64,000 nt of DNA from Pseudonocardia sp. TRM90224 (lineage in GTDB: Bacteria > Actinomycetota > Actinomycetes > Mycobacteriales > Pseudonocardiaceae): the NCBI RefSeq assembly GCF_021245725.1, contig NZ_JAJGSX010000001.1, forward strand, positions 310,001 to 374,000, in the 5' to 3' direction. Numbering within the stretch: position 1 is the first letter of the stretch; each line of letters starts with the position of its first letter. A program made the translations under genes and the position numbers. A model generated the notes under the pieces. That model had not been told where the DNA came from and did not search any database. It saw nothing but the letters and a program-made list of their open reading frames with translations. Below are positions 37,058-45,291 of the stretch, in pieces.

Positions 37058-38295
37058 GCGCCGAGACTATCAGCCGATCGTCCATCTTGGACCGGAGTCT
37101 GGTAGTCCTTCAGCTCGATCGCGGTAGCGGCCTCCCGCACCGGCCCGATCATCTTCTCCACGATCGCGTCCCGCCACGGCAGCTTGGGCAGCACCTTCAT
37201 CATCTGGACGCCCATCCAGCTCTGGAAACGGTTCTTGGCGATCATCTGGCCGATGTTGTTGCGGCCCAGCTCCTGGTTCTTCTCGACGAAGGTGCGCATC
37301 TCCCGGTCGTAGGCGGCGAACGCGGCGACGTGGTCGCCCCCGGCCGCGGCCAGCTCGCCGGCCAGCACGTACGCGCCGACCATCGCGAGGCTCGTGCCCT
37401 GCCCCGACGCGAAGCAGGGGCAGTAGCCGGCGTCGCCGACGAGCGCGACGCGCCCGCGCGTCCAGCCGTCCATCCGGACCTGGCTGACCGAGTCGAAGTA
37501 GAAGTCGTCGGTGGCCTCGAGGCCGGCCAGCAGCCGGTCGGTCTCCCAGCCCGCGCCGGTGAACTCCTTCGCGACATAGGCCTTCTGCCCCGCGACGTCA
37601 CGCCGCTGCAGCGGCTCCTGCGGCGCCGCGAACAGGAAGAGCGCCTTGGCGCCGGTCATCTGCTTCGTGCTGTAGACGTTCACGGTGCGCCCGGGCACCG
37701 TGTAGATCAGCTCCTCGCGGTCGAGCGCGAGGTGGTTGTCCACACCGGCAATCGACACCTGGTAGCCGAGGTCGCGCACGTACTGCGCCTCGTCGCCGAA
37801 CGCGAGCGCCCGCACGTTCGAGTGCAGCCCGTCGGCGCCGACGACCAGGTCGAACGTGCGCGGGGCTGCCTTCTCGAACGACACCGCCACACCGTCGTCA
37901 CCCTGGACCAGCCCGGTGATCGACTCTCCGAAGAGGTACTCGACGTCGTCCTTCGTGGCGTCGAAGAGCATCTGCGAGAGGTCGCCGCGCATCACCTCGA
38001 CGTCGGCCTCGCCGCGGCCCATGAACAGCTCGGCCGGCATCGAGACGAGCCGCTTGCCGGCGTCGTTCACGAACGACAGCGACTGCATCTCGGTCTCGGC
38101 GGCGCGGGCGGCGTCCAGCAGGCCCATCCGGTCGGCCACCTCGATCGCCGCACCGCGCAGGTCGATCTTGTAGCCGCCGGTGCGCAGCTCGGGCGCCTTC
38201 TCGACGACGGTCACCTCGAAGCCGTAGCGGTGCAGCCAGAACGCGAGCGCGGGGCCGCCGATGCTGGCGCCGGAGACGAGGACGGTGCGGGCCAT
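37054..38295 (-). CDS. FAD-dependent aromatic/antibiotic-type monooxygenase
   Basis: 413 residues. The N-terminal Rossmann motif [17 protein letters not shown] is a relaxed GxSxGG form. The DG motif ([12 protein letters not shown], ~150) and the GD motif ([12 protein letters not shown], ~285) show a class A flavoprotein hydroxylase; TetX-type enzymes share this layout. Divergent from a TetR regulator with two operator-like dyads between them, so expression is probably inducible by its substrate. The substrate is unknown. Confidence 0.88.
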   Translation of the reverse strand: MARTVLVSGASIGGPALAFWLHRYGFEVTVVEKAPELRTGGYKIDLRGAAIEVADRMGLLDAARAAETEMQSLSFVNDAGKRLVSMPAELFMGRGEADVEVMRGDLSQMLFDATKDDVEYLFGESITGLVQGDDGVAVSFEKAAPRTFDLVVGADGLHSNVRALAFGDEAQYVRDLGYQVSIAGVDNHLALDREELIYTVPGRTVNVYSTKQMTGAKALFLFAAPQEPLQRRDVAGQKAYVAKEFTGAGWETDRLLAGLEATDDFYFDSVSQVRMDGWTRGRVALVGDAGYCPCFASGQGTSLAMVGAYVLAGELAAAGGDHVAAFAAYDREMRTFVEKNQELGRNNIGQMIAKNRFQSWMGVQMMKVLPKLPWRDAIVEKMIGPVREAATAIELKDYQTPVQDGRSADSLGA

Positions 38296-38317
38296 TGGGG
38301 GCTCCTTCTGCTCGTAC

Positions 38318-38355
38318 TGCGTATGAGCTACGCTGTGATGCGTAAGTTATACGCA
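38318..38355. promoter_or_regulatory. Twin TetR operators between monooxygenase and tetR
   Basis: Two sites of identical design, TGCGTA-N5-TACGC(T/A), at 38318-38334 and 38339-38355. Their starts are 21 bp apart, i.e. two helical turns on one DNA face. They also nest inside a perfect 12-bp outer dyad, CGTACTGCGTAT (38313-38324) / ATACGCAGTACG (38349-38360). Confidence 0.75.
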
Positions 38356-38395
38356 GTACGTAGGATGGCCGTCAAGACCTGAGAGGTGAACAGCG

Positions 38396-39154
38396 ATGGA
38401 CACGACGAGCGGGACGGGGCTACCGGCCAGCATCGAGATCGCGTGGGGCCTGCGTGAGAAGCCGACGAAGGGACCCAAACGCGGGTTGAGCATCGACCGG
38501 ATCGTCGAGGCGGCGGTGCACGTCGCCGCGACCGACGGGTTGGGGGCCGTCGCGATGGGCCGGGTCGCGAGCGAGCTCGGCGTCGGCACGATGTCGCTCT
38601 ACCGCTACGTCGGGGCGAAGGACGAGCTCTACATCCTGATGTCGGAGGCGGTGTTCGCGACCGGGCCGCCCGACGTTTCCGGCCTCGGGTGGCGCGAAGG
38701 GCTGGCGACCTGGGCGCGCAGCCTCTTCGACGTGCTCTTCGCGCATCCGTGGGTGCTGCGGATGCCGGTCAGCGGGCCACCCGCGACGCCCAACCAGCTG
38801 CGTTGGATGGAGAGCGGGCTCATCGCGTTGCGCGGGAGCGGGTTGGGAGAGGGCGAGAAGATCTCGGTGATGCTGCTCGTGATGGGTTTTGTACGAAGTG
38901 AGGTCACCGTCTCGAGCGAGCTGACCACGGCTTCGGCCGCGCAGGGCATCACCGAGCAGGAGGCCGCGCAGGCGTACGGCCGGCTCATGACGACGCTGGT
39001 CACGCCGGAGCGGTTCCCCGCGGTCGCGGCGGCGTTCGCGGCCGGGGTCGCATCGGAGGAGGACGGCCCGGAGATCCGGTTCAGCTGGGGGCTCGAACGG
39101 GTGCTGGACGGGGTGGCCGCGCTGGTGGCGGACCGACACGAACCGGACAGTTAG
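38396..39154 (+). CDS. TetR-family transcriptional regulator
   Basis: 252 residues with a ~30-residue leader before the helix-turn-helix (IVEAAVHVAATDGLGAVAMG; ASELGVGTMSLYRYVGAKD). The C-terminal ligand domain is of the TetR_C_1-like type (FDVLFAHPWVLRMPVSGPP). Likely represses itself and the divergent monooxygenase through the twin operators 41-78 nt upstream. Confidence 0.92.
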   Translation: MDTTSGTGLPASIEIAWGLREKPTKGPKRGLSIDRIVEAAVHVAATDGLGAVAMGRVASELGVGTMSLYRYVGAKDELYILMSEAVFATGPPDVSGLGWREGLATWARSLFDVLFAHPWVLRMPVSGPPATPNQLRWMESGLIALRGSGLGEGEKISVMLLVMGFVRSEVTVSSELTTASAAQGITEQEAAQAYGRLMTTLVTPERFPAVAAAFAAGVASEEDGPEIRFSWGLERVLDGVAALVADRHEPDS

Positions 39155-39164
39155 GGTGGGAAGC

Positions 39165-39647
39165 GTGAACGTCGAGGTGACCCCGCTGCCCGGCATCGGG
39201 ATACGCAAGGACTTCGCGATCCGCAGCGGCCGGCGGCTCGGTGTCGTGACGCATCGCGACGGCCAGATCGAGCTGATCATCTCGAAGCCCGACGACCCGG
39301 ACGCCTGCATGGCCGAGCTGCCGCTGACCCCGGAGGAGGCGGCGGCGCTGGCCAACCTGCTCGGCGCGCCACAGCTGGTCGCGCAGCTGCGGGAGGAGCA
39401 CAAGAACCTCCCCGGCGTGCACACGCGTCAGATCCCGGTGGTGCCCGATTCGCCGTTCGACGGGCGCACGCTCGGCGACACGGCGCTGCGCTCGCGCACC
39501 GGGGTGTCCGTCGTCGCGGTGATGCGCGCGGGCCACGTCCACCCGAGTCCCACCCCGGACTTCACCCTGACCGGCGGCGACCTGATGGTCACCGTCGGCA
39601 CGTCCGAGGGGCTCGACGACGCCGTCAAGATCCTCAAGTTGGGCTGA
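39165..39647 (+). CDS. khtT: K+/H+ antiporter regulatory subunit, KhtT-like (TrkA-C domain)
   Basis: 160 residues. The N-terminal half (LPGIGIRKDFAIRSGRRLGV) is the KhtT gating part. The C-terminal RCK/TrkA-C domain (SVVAVMRAGHVHPSPTPDF; LTGGDLMVTVG) binds a cyclic dinucleotide or other ligand in relatives. The GTG at 39165 is preferred over 39156 because GGGTGGG lies at the right distance. The membrane antiporter begins 5 nt downstream. Confidence 0.88.
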   Translation: MNVEVTPLPGIGIRKDFAIRSGRRLGVVTHRDGQIELIISKPDDPDACMAELPLTPEEAAALANLLGAPQLVAQLREEHKNLPGVHTRQIPVVPDSPFDGRTLGDTALRSRTGVSVVAVMRAGHVHPSPTPDFTLTGGDLMVTVGTSEGLDDAVKILKLG

Positions 39648-39652
39648 CCGCC

Positions 39653-40849
39653 GTGGCGGACATCGCGCTGGAGATGATCGAGCTCGGCGCTGTCTTCTTC
39701 GGCATGGGGCTGCTCGGGCGGCTCGCCGGTCGGATCGGGCTCTCGCCGATCCCGCTCTACCTGATCGGCGGGCTGTTCTTCGGGCACGGCGGGCTGGTGC
39801 CGCTCACCGGCATCGAGGACTTCACGCACCTGGCCGGCGAGGTCGGGGTGGTGCTGCTGCTCCTGCTGCTGGGGTTGGAGTACTCGGCGGCCGAGCTGAT
39901 GACGGGCTTGAAGCGCTCGTGGACGGCCGGGCTGCTGGACATCGTGCTGAACGCCGCGCCAGGGGCGGCGGTGGCGCTGCTGCTGGGCTGGGGTCCGATC
40001 GGCGCGGTCGTGATGGCCGGGGTCACGTACATCTCGTCGTCGGGGATCATCGCGAAGGTGCTGGGCGATCTCGGCCGCCTCGGTAACCGCGAGACGCCCG
40101 TGGTGCTCTCGATCCTCGTGTTCGAGGACCTCGTGATGGCCCTCTACCTGCCGATCCTCACGGCGCTGCTGATCGGGGTGACGCTGCTCGGCGGGCTGTC
40201 CGCCGTCGGGATCTCGGTCGGGGTGCTCGTGGTGGTGCTGGTCGTGGCGTTGCGGTACGGGCGGTACGTCTCGGCCGTCGTCGACTCGCCCGACCGTGAG
40301 GTCTTCCTGCTCAAGGTGCTCGGCGCCGCGCTGCTGGTCGCCGGGTTCGCCTCGGCCATGCAGGTCTCGGCGGCGGTCGGCGCGTTCCTGCTGGGCATCG
40401 CGATCAGCGGCTCGACGGCGGTCAACGCGACGAAGATGCTGGAGCCGCTGCGCGACCTGTTCGCCGCGGTGTTCTTCGTGGTGTTCGGCCTCAACACCGA
40501 CCCGGCCTCGATCCCGCCCGTGCTGGGGTGGGCGGTGCTGCTGGCGGTCGTGACGACGCTGACGAAGATCGCCACCGGCTGGTGGGCCGCCCGCCGGCAG
40601 GGCATCGGGAAGCTGGGCCGGGCCCGCGCCGGTGCTGCCCTGGTGGCGCGGGGCGAGTTCTCGATCGTCATCGCGGGGCTGGCCGTCGGCTACGCCGCCG
40701 TCCCGGACGAGCTCGCCGCGCTCGCCACGACGTACGTGCTGCTCATGGCCGTCATGGGGCCGGTCGCGGCGCGGGTCGTCGAGCCGATCGCGCGGCGGTT
40801 CGCCGCCCGTCGCACCGCGGCGACGCCCCTGCCGTCAGCGGGTTCGTAG
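39653..40849 (+). CDS. khtU: CPA2-family K+(Na+)/H+ antiporter, KhtU-like
   Basis: 398 residues with 12-13 predicted spans and no C-terminal RCK domain, which is supplied by the preceding gene. Features are GLLLGEYS-type LLLLLLGLEYSAAEL, the discontinuous-helix region ILVFEDLVMALYLP (Glu-Asp, ~160) and FFVVFGLNTDP (~275). Works with KhtT in K+ efflux/pH homeostasis at the plasma membrane. Confidence 0.9.
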   Translation: MADIALEMIELGAVFFGMGLLGRLAGRIGLSPIPLYLIGGLFFGHGGLVPLTGIEDFTHLAGEVGVVLLLLLLGLEYSAAELMTGLKRSWTAGLLDIVLNAAPGAAVALLLGWGPIGAVVMAGVTYISSSGIIAKVLGDLGRLGNRETPVVLSILVFEDLVMALYLPILTALLIGVTLLGGLSAVGISVGVLVVVLVVALRYGRYVSAVVDSPDREVFLLKVLGAALLVAGFASAMQVSAAVGAFLLGIAISGSTAVNATKMLEPLRDLFAAVFFVVFGLNTDPASIPPVLGWAVLLAVVTTLTKIATGWWAARRQGIGKLGRARAGAALVARGEFSIVIAGLAVGYAAVPDELAALATTYVLLMAVMGPVAARVVEPIARRFAARRTAATPLPSAGS

Positions 40850-40875
40850 CGCCTACCTTCGGCGTCGCGCGCGGC

Positions 40876-40934
40876 AAGGGCAGGAAAGCCACTTTCCGGC
40901 CCTGTGAGGGCAGGAAAGTGGCTTTCCTGCCCTC
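40876..40934. repeat. Family A 59-bp double palindrome, copy A4
   Basis: 59-bp core with a TGTGA spacer but with CCGG in the left arm and CAGG in the right, a mixture of the A1 and A5 arm sequences. It lies between the convergent ends of khtU and the 40961 gene. The right flank CCCCACGACCACCTGGGG matches the other copies. Confidence 0.95.
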
Positions 40935-40960
40935 CCCACGACCACCTGGGGAGCCCAGCG

Positions 40961-41563
40961 TCAAGGCTCCCCGTGGCGTTGCTTGAGCTGGCGGGTGAGC
41001 TCTTCGGCCCGCTCGGCGTGGACGTCGGGGACGGCCGCGGCGAGCCGGTCGACGGACGACGCGATCACGTCGAGCTGGGTGACGAGCTCGGCGGCCGCCT
41101 TCTCCGCCGACGCCGACGGGGACCGCCCGAGGTAGGTGTCGAGGCACACCGGGAGATCGACGCGGATGATCTCGGCGACGATCGCGAGCCGCTCGGGCGC
41201 GGCGGCGCGGTCGGCGGGCTGGTCGGCGACCTCGTCGAGGCGGTCGAGCACGAGCCGCAGCACGTCGAGGATGCGGCGGACGGCCTCGACGGTTCCGATG
41301 GGCAGGTCGCGCCCGCGGGCCGCGGTGCCCTCGCCGAGCTGCTCGCCGTCGTCGCGGAGGGCGTCGGTCAGCCGTGGGGCCTCGTTCCGCGGGTCGGCGG
41401 GCGCGACGAGCGCGCCGACCCCGTACAGCCCGACCGCGACGACCGGCCAGATGTCGCCGATGAGCCCGGCGACGTGCAGGCCGGTGCCCAGCACCGCGCC
41501 CGCCATCCCCGCGATGTTCTTGCGCGAGGTGAGGTAGCGCCGGATCCGCTCAGACGTACCCAC
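40961..41563 (-). CDS. Conserved actinobacterial membrane-associated protein, function unknown
   Basis: 200 residues. The N-terminus (RRYLTSRKNIAGMAGAVLGT) leads into two hydrophobic segments (~18-55). A long charged helical, probably coiled-coil region follows to the C-terminus (AVRRILDVLRLVLDRLDEVA; SSVDRLAAAVPDVHAERAEEL). It overlaps the end of the VWA lipoprotein gene by 14 nt and so belongs to that operon. No enzymatic motif is seen. Similar proteins accompany VWA/TelA-type genes in other Actinobacteria, as far as I recall. Confidence 0.7.
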   Translation of the reverse strand: MGTSERIRRYLTSRKNIAGMAGAVLGTGLHVAGLIGDIWPVVAVGLYGVGALVAPADPRNEAPRLTDALRDDGEQLGEGTAARGRDLPIGTVEAVRRILDVLRLVLDRLDEVADQPADRAAAPERLAIVAEIIRVDLPVCLDTYLGRSPSASAEKAAAELVTQLDVIASSVDRLAAAVPDVHAERAEELTRQLKQRHGEP

Positions 41564-43187
41564 GGATCTCCTTGAACACCTCCGGTAGCGACGTGGTTCG
41601 CGCGTCGAAGGTGCGGCCGCCGGTCAAGGCGGCGATCTCGGCCATTTCGGCATTGTCGCTCTCGCCGAACAGAATGCAGAAGACGGGCACCCCCCGCAGC
41701 TCGGGCGGCCGGGTTCCGATATAGGAGCGGAACGCGGAGAGGTCGGCGCCGGAGGTGTTCTCGCCGTCGGTCATCAGGACGATCGAGGTGAACCGGTCGG
41801 GCTCGGCCCGGATCTGCTCGCCGGCGAGCCGGTAGGCCGCTTCGAGGCTGTCGTAGATGGCGGTGTCGCCGCCGGCGACCAGCTGCTGGGCGGCGTCGGC
41901 GACCCGTTGCCTGTCGGGTCCGGTGTCGTCCTCCTTGATCGTGAACGTCTGCACGGGGGCCGGCGCGCTGGAGAACGGCAGCAGCGAGACCTCTTCGCGG
42001 CCGCGGAAGCGGCGGAACTGCCCGGTGAGCGACGTGTCGGCGCCGGCGAGCCCGGCCAGCGAGCGGCGAAGCTGGCCGATGCGGTCGTCCTTCGACATCG
42101 AGCCGGAGGTGTCGAGTACGTACACGGTGCGCGACGGTCGGCGGATCTTGTCGAAGTAGCTGGTCAGGAGCACGTCGACGATGCCGGCGGTGGAGGGGAA
42201 GGGCAGCTCGACGAGCGTTGTCGGGCTGTTGAGCTCCGCTGCCAACGGGATGCCGGGGACGGCCGGGCGGCGGTGGGTGCGTTCCATGATCGCGCGCTGG
42301 ACGTCGGGGGTGCGGAGGTACTCGGTGAGCTTGCGGTGCTCGTCGCGGACGCGGTCGGGCACACCGGCGAGGACGGTGAGCGGGTACTCCGCGGTCACCA
42401 CGCCGTCGGCGGGGCGGATCAGTTCCAGCGGCTCGGGCAGGTTGCCCACGGCGTTCATGGCGAGCAGCACGGACTCGTAGTTGATCAGCCCGTCGACCGC
42501 CGGGCCGGGGTCGGTGCCGGCGGCGCGGCGCACGTAGGCGTCCTGCAGGAACCCGGAGGAGCCCGCGGCGAGCGTCTGCGCGGCGAAGAACGACCGCAGC
42601 GCGGGTTCGGTGCTCGCCGCCTGCTCGACGGTCAGGGCGGCGCCGGAGCCGACGAGCGCGGTCGCGACGGCGACGACGGTGGAGAACCCGGAGTTGGATG
42701 CGGACGGGTCGGTCATGCCGTAGGTGAACCGTTCGGCTCCGGCGGCTTCGGCGATCTCCGACCACGTGACGGGGCGGCCGATCCAGCCGAGTTGCTGGGC
42801 GACGGATCGGCGCAGGCCGAGCACAACCGGCGAGGACATGATCTCGGTGGCCGTCGCGAGCTTCGCCTGCGCTTTGGGCCGCAGCGCGAGGTAGCGGTTG
42901 GAGGAGAACCAGACGGCGTCGTACGACTGCGCGGCGGCGCCGGAGGCGACGGTCTCGGCGCCGTCGAGCGTCCCGGCGAACTGGAGGTCGACCCGCACCC
43001 CGGTGGCTGCCGCGGCCTCGTCGAGTATCGGCGCCATGTCGGCGAGCTCGCTGCCGGCGAGCACCCTGAGCAGGCCGGGCTCGGGGTCGCGCGGACCCTG
43101 CGTCGAACCGGACGGACTCGACTGGCAGCCGGCGAGTAGGACCGCCAGCACCGCGGCCGCCGCCAGCACGCGCCTCACGCGGGGCAC
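41550..43187 (-). CDS. Lipoprotein with substrate-binding domain fused to a VWA domain
   Basis: 545 residues. Lipobox LLAGC at residues 17-21. Residues ~40-320 resemble a periplasmic-binding fold of the molybdate/phosphate class (RVLAGSELADMAPILDEAA; TYGMTDPSASNSGF). Residues ~345-545 are a von Willebrand A domain with an intact MIDAS (VYVLDTSGSMSKDD; GGDTAIYDSL; LMTDGENTSG). It should sit on the outer face of the membrane and bind a partner through a metal ion. No ABC permease is adjacent. The start overlaps the upstream SBP-like gene by 13 nt. Confidence 0.85.
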   Translation of the reverse strand: MPRVRRVLAAAAVLAVLLAGCQSSPSGSTQGPRDPEPGLLRVLAGSELADMAPILDEAAAATGVRVDLQFAGTLDGAETVASGAAAQSYDAVWFSSNRYLALRPKAQAKLATATEIMSSPVVLGLRRSVAQQLGWIGRPVTWSEIAEAAGAERFTYGMTDPSASNSGFSTVVAVATALVGSGAALTVEQAASTEPALRSFFAAQTLAAGSSGFLQDAYVRRAAGTDPGPAVDGLINYESVLLAMNAVGNLPEPLELIRPADGVVTAEYPLTVLAGVPDRVRDEHRKLTEYLRTPDVQRAIMERTHRRPAVPGIPLAAELNSPTTLVELPFPSTAGIVDVLLTSYFDKIRRPSRTVYVLDTSGSMSKDDRIGQLRRSLAGLAGADTSLTGQFRRFRGREEVSLLPFSSAPAPVQTFTIKEDDTGPDRQRVADAAQQLVAGGDTAIYDSLEAAYRLAGEQIRAEPDRFTSIVLMTDGENTSGADLSAFRSYIGTRPPELRGVPVFCILFGESDNAEMAEIAALTGGRTFDARTTSLPEVFKEIRGYV

Positions 43188-44272
43188 CCCAGGCTGGTCA
43201 ACATTCCCTCCAGGTTGTCGTACGACGGTGGCTCGACGACGTCGACCAGCGTCGGCGGCTGCAGGAGCCCGCGCGCGGTGACGGCGTCGCTGAAGGCACG
43301 CGGGTCGGGGGTGCGGAACCCGTGCTGCGCCGCGAGCGTGATCAACTCGGGGTTGGTGGTGAGCAGCTCACCGATGCGGTCGCCGGCCGGTTTGAGCGGC
43401 ACCAGCGTGTGCCGGGAGAAGATCGTCGGGCTGGGGTAGAGCAGCGTCGCGCCCTGCGGGAGCGCCGGGTCGGGCGAGAGCGCCTCCGCGACGTACTGCG
43501 CCTCGTAGACCAGCGCCATCGGCACGCGGCCCATCCCGGCCGAGAGGTAGTCCTCGAACAGGACCTCCGTGGACGGCGGGAGGTAGCCCTGGTCGCGGAA
43601 GAGCGGCGAGACGGCGGGCAGGACGGCTCCGGCCGCGGCGGTGTCGCCGACGACGGACTCCTTGTTGGCGACGTACGAGGCGATCCCGAGGTACATCGCG
43701 GCGGAGTTGGACTGGCACGGCGCCGTCGTCGAGAGCAGCACGTTCTTCCGTGCGGGGAAGGCGGTGTTGCCGGGGAGCTGGTCCCACCGGGTGCTGCCGG
43801 AGGTCAGCTCGAGGTAGCGGCGCATGTCGAACGTCTGGGTGCCGGGCGCCACCACACCCGCCTGCGTGAGCAGTTCGACGATCGGCGCGAACGTCGCGAC
43901 GGCCATCGGCGAGGAGAACGGTGCGTACGTCCGGGCGGCCGGGTGCGCGGCCAGCAGCTTGTCGGCCGCGGGTGAGCTCGACGGGAACGCGAAGTCGTAG
44001 GCGTCGAGGTCGACGGTGGTCGCGATCTGACGGGAGCCGGCCGGGTCGACGCGGACGTCGAGGCCGTTGGCCGTGAAGACGTCCTTGACCCTGGGGTCGG
44101 CGAAGAACGCGAGCTTCTCGGAGCCGATGACCCCGGTGACGGTGGTGACCGCGGGTGGGGCGGGCGCGCCGACGTCCCGGAACACCACGAAGCCGATGAC
44201 CGCCAGGAGTGCCAGCGCGAGCACCCAGCTCAGCATCCTTCGCCCGGACCGGCGACCCCCCGCCACGCTCAT
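43175..44272 (-). CDS. Membrane-anchored substrate-binding-like protein
   Basis: 365 residues from the ATG at 44272; an ATG at 44296 would add 8. One N-terminal anchor (~14-33, LSWVLALALLAVIGFVVF) is followed by a type-2 periplasmic-binding fold (VTGVIGSEKLAFFADP; FAFPSSSPAADKLL; ALVYEAQYVAEAL; LYPSPTIFSRHTLVPL). There is no lipobox. It is the first gene of a three-gene operon with the VWA lipoprotein and the small membrane protein. It may present or sense a ligand rather than feed a transporter. Confidence 0.78.
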   Translation of the reverse strand: MSVAGGRRSGRRMLSWVLALALLAVIGFVVFRDVGAPAPPAVTTVTGVIGSEKLAFFADPRVKDVFTANGLDVRVDPAGSRQIATTVDLDAYDFAFPSSSPAADKLLAAHPAARTYAPFSSPMAVATFAPIVELLTQAGVVAPGTQTFDMRRYLELTSGSTRWDQLPGNTAFPARKNVLLSTTAPCQSNSAAMYLGIASYVANKESVVGDTAAAGAVLPAVSPLFRDQGYLPPSTEVLFEDYLSAGMGRVPMALVYEAQYVAEALSPDPALPQGATLLYPSPTIFSRHTLVPLKPAGDRIGELLTTNPELITLAAQHGFRTPDPRAFSDAVTARGLLQPPTLVDVVEPPSYDNLEGMLTSLGCPA

Positions 44273-44345
44273 GGCCGGATACTCGTCGGCCGCCATGAAC
44301 GGAACGTGAATGCGGCAACTCGATCGGGCGCACCCAGCCCGCAAG

Positions 44346-44411
44346 TTGCCCACCGTTTTGCCAACCTGCACGCCTCTGAACGTGTGCAAGTTGGCAAAAC
44401 GGTGGGGAAGT
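44346..44411. repeat. Family B palindrome, copy B5
   Basis: 22-bp arms (44349-44370, 44385-44406) with one mismatch, CCCACCGTTTTGCCAACC type. The element ends 4 nt from the rsmI stop (44415) and about 75 nt before the start of the SBP-VWA operon, on the border between core and accessory genes. Confidence 0.94.
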
Positions 44412-44414
44412 TCG

Positions 44415-45266
44415 TTACTCCTTGGTGACGAGCGCTGCGGCGTAGAGGTCCCGTTTGGGCACGCCAGCGGCCTCGGCGACGGCGGAGACGGCGCTCTTGA
44501 GGCGCTCGCCGTCGGCGACGCGTTCGTGCACGGCTCCGACGAGCGACGCGACGCTCGGCGCGGTCGAGGGCGCCGCGGCGGCCAGCACGACGGTGATCTC
44601 GCCGCGGACGGGCCCTTCCTCGGCCCAGGCCGCCAGCTCGGCGAGCGGGCCCCTGAGCACTTCCTCGTGCTTCTTCGTCAGCTCGCGGCAGACCGCGGCG
44701 CCACGATCGGCGCCGAGCACCTCGACGGCGGCCGCGAGCGTCTCGGCCAGCCGGTGCGGCGACTCGAAGAAGACGACCGCCCGCGACTCGCCGACCAGCG
44801 TCTCCAACCAGCGGCGACGCTCGCCTGCGCGGCGGGGCGCGAACCCGTCGAAGCAGAACCGCTCGCACGGCAGCCCGGAGAGGACGAGCGCGGTGGTGAC
44901 GGCGGACGGGCCCGGCAGGCACGTCACGGGCAGCCCTTCCGCCGCGGCCGCCGCGACGATCCGGAAGCCGGGATCGGACACCGCGGGCATGCCGGCATCG
45001 GTCACGAGCAGCACCGTCCGGCCGGCGCGAACGTCGTCGAGCAGCGCGGGCAGCCGGGCCGCCTCGACGGCGTCGTAGTGGCTGACGACCTTGCCGGTGA
45101 TCCCGACGCCGAGCGCCGCGGCGAGCGTGCGGAGGCGCCTGGTGTCCTCCGCGGCGATCACGTCGGCGGTGGCGATGGCGTCGATGAGCCGGGCGGATGC
45201 GTCGCGGGCGTGCCCCAATGGGGTTGCCGCGAGCACGAGACGACCGACTGCTGACTCGGGGGGCAC
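44415..45266 (-). CDS. rsmI: 16S rRNA (cytidine1402-2'-O)-methyltransferase
   Basis: 283 residues of the tetrapyrrole-methylase fold. Typical RsmI strings are LVLAATPLGHARDAS (N-terminus), AAEDTRRLRTLAAALG, LVTDAGMPAVSDPGF (SAM loop) and CLPGPSAVTTALVLSGLP. The C-terminal domain is of normal length. It modifies the decoding centre of 16S rRNA. The GTG at 45266 lies only 25 bp from the divergent pmt start, so both promoters overlap each other's 5' regions. Confidence 0.95.
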   Translation of the reverse strand: MPPESAVGRLVLAATPLGHARDASARLIDAIATADVIAAEDTRRLRTLAAALGVGITGKVVSHYDAVEAARLPALLDDVRAGRTVLLVTDAGMPAVSDPGFRIVAAAAAEGLPVTCLPGPSAVTTALVLSGLPCERFCFDGFAPRRAGERRRWLETLVGESRAVVFFESPHRLAETLAAAVEVLGADRGAAVCRELTKKHEEVLRGPLAELAAWAEEGPVRGEITVVLAAAAPSTAPSVASLVGAVHERVADGERLKSAVSAVAEAAGVPKRDLYAAALVTKE

Positions 45267-45291
45267 GGCACCCAGCCTACGATCGGGTCCC

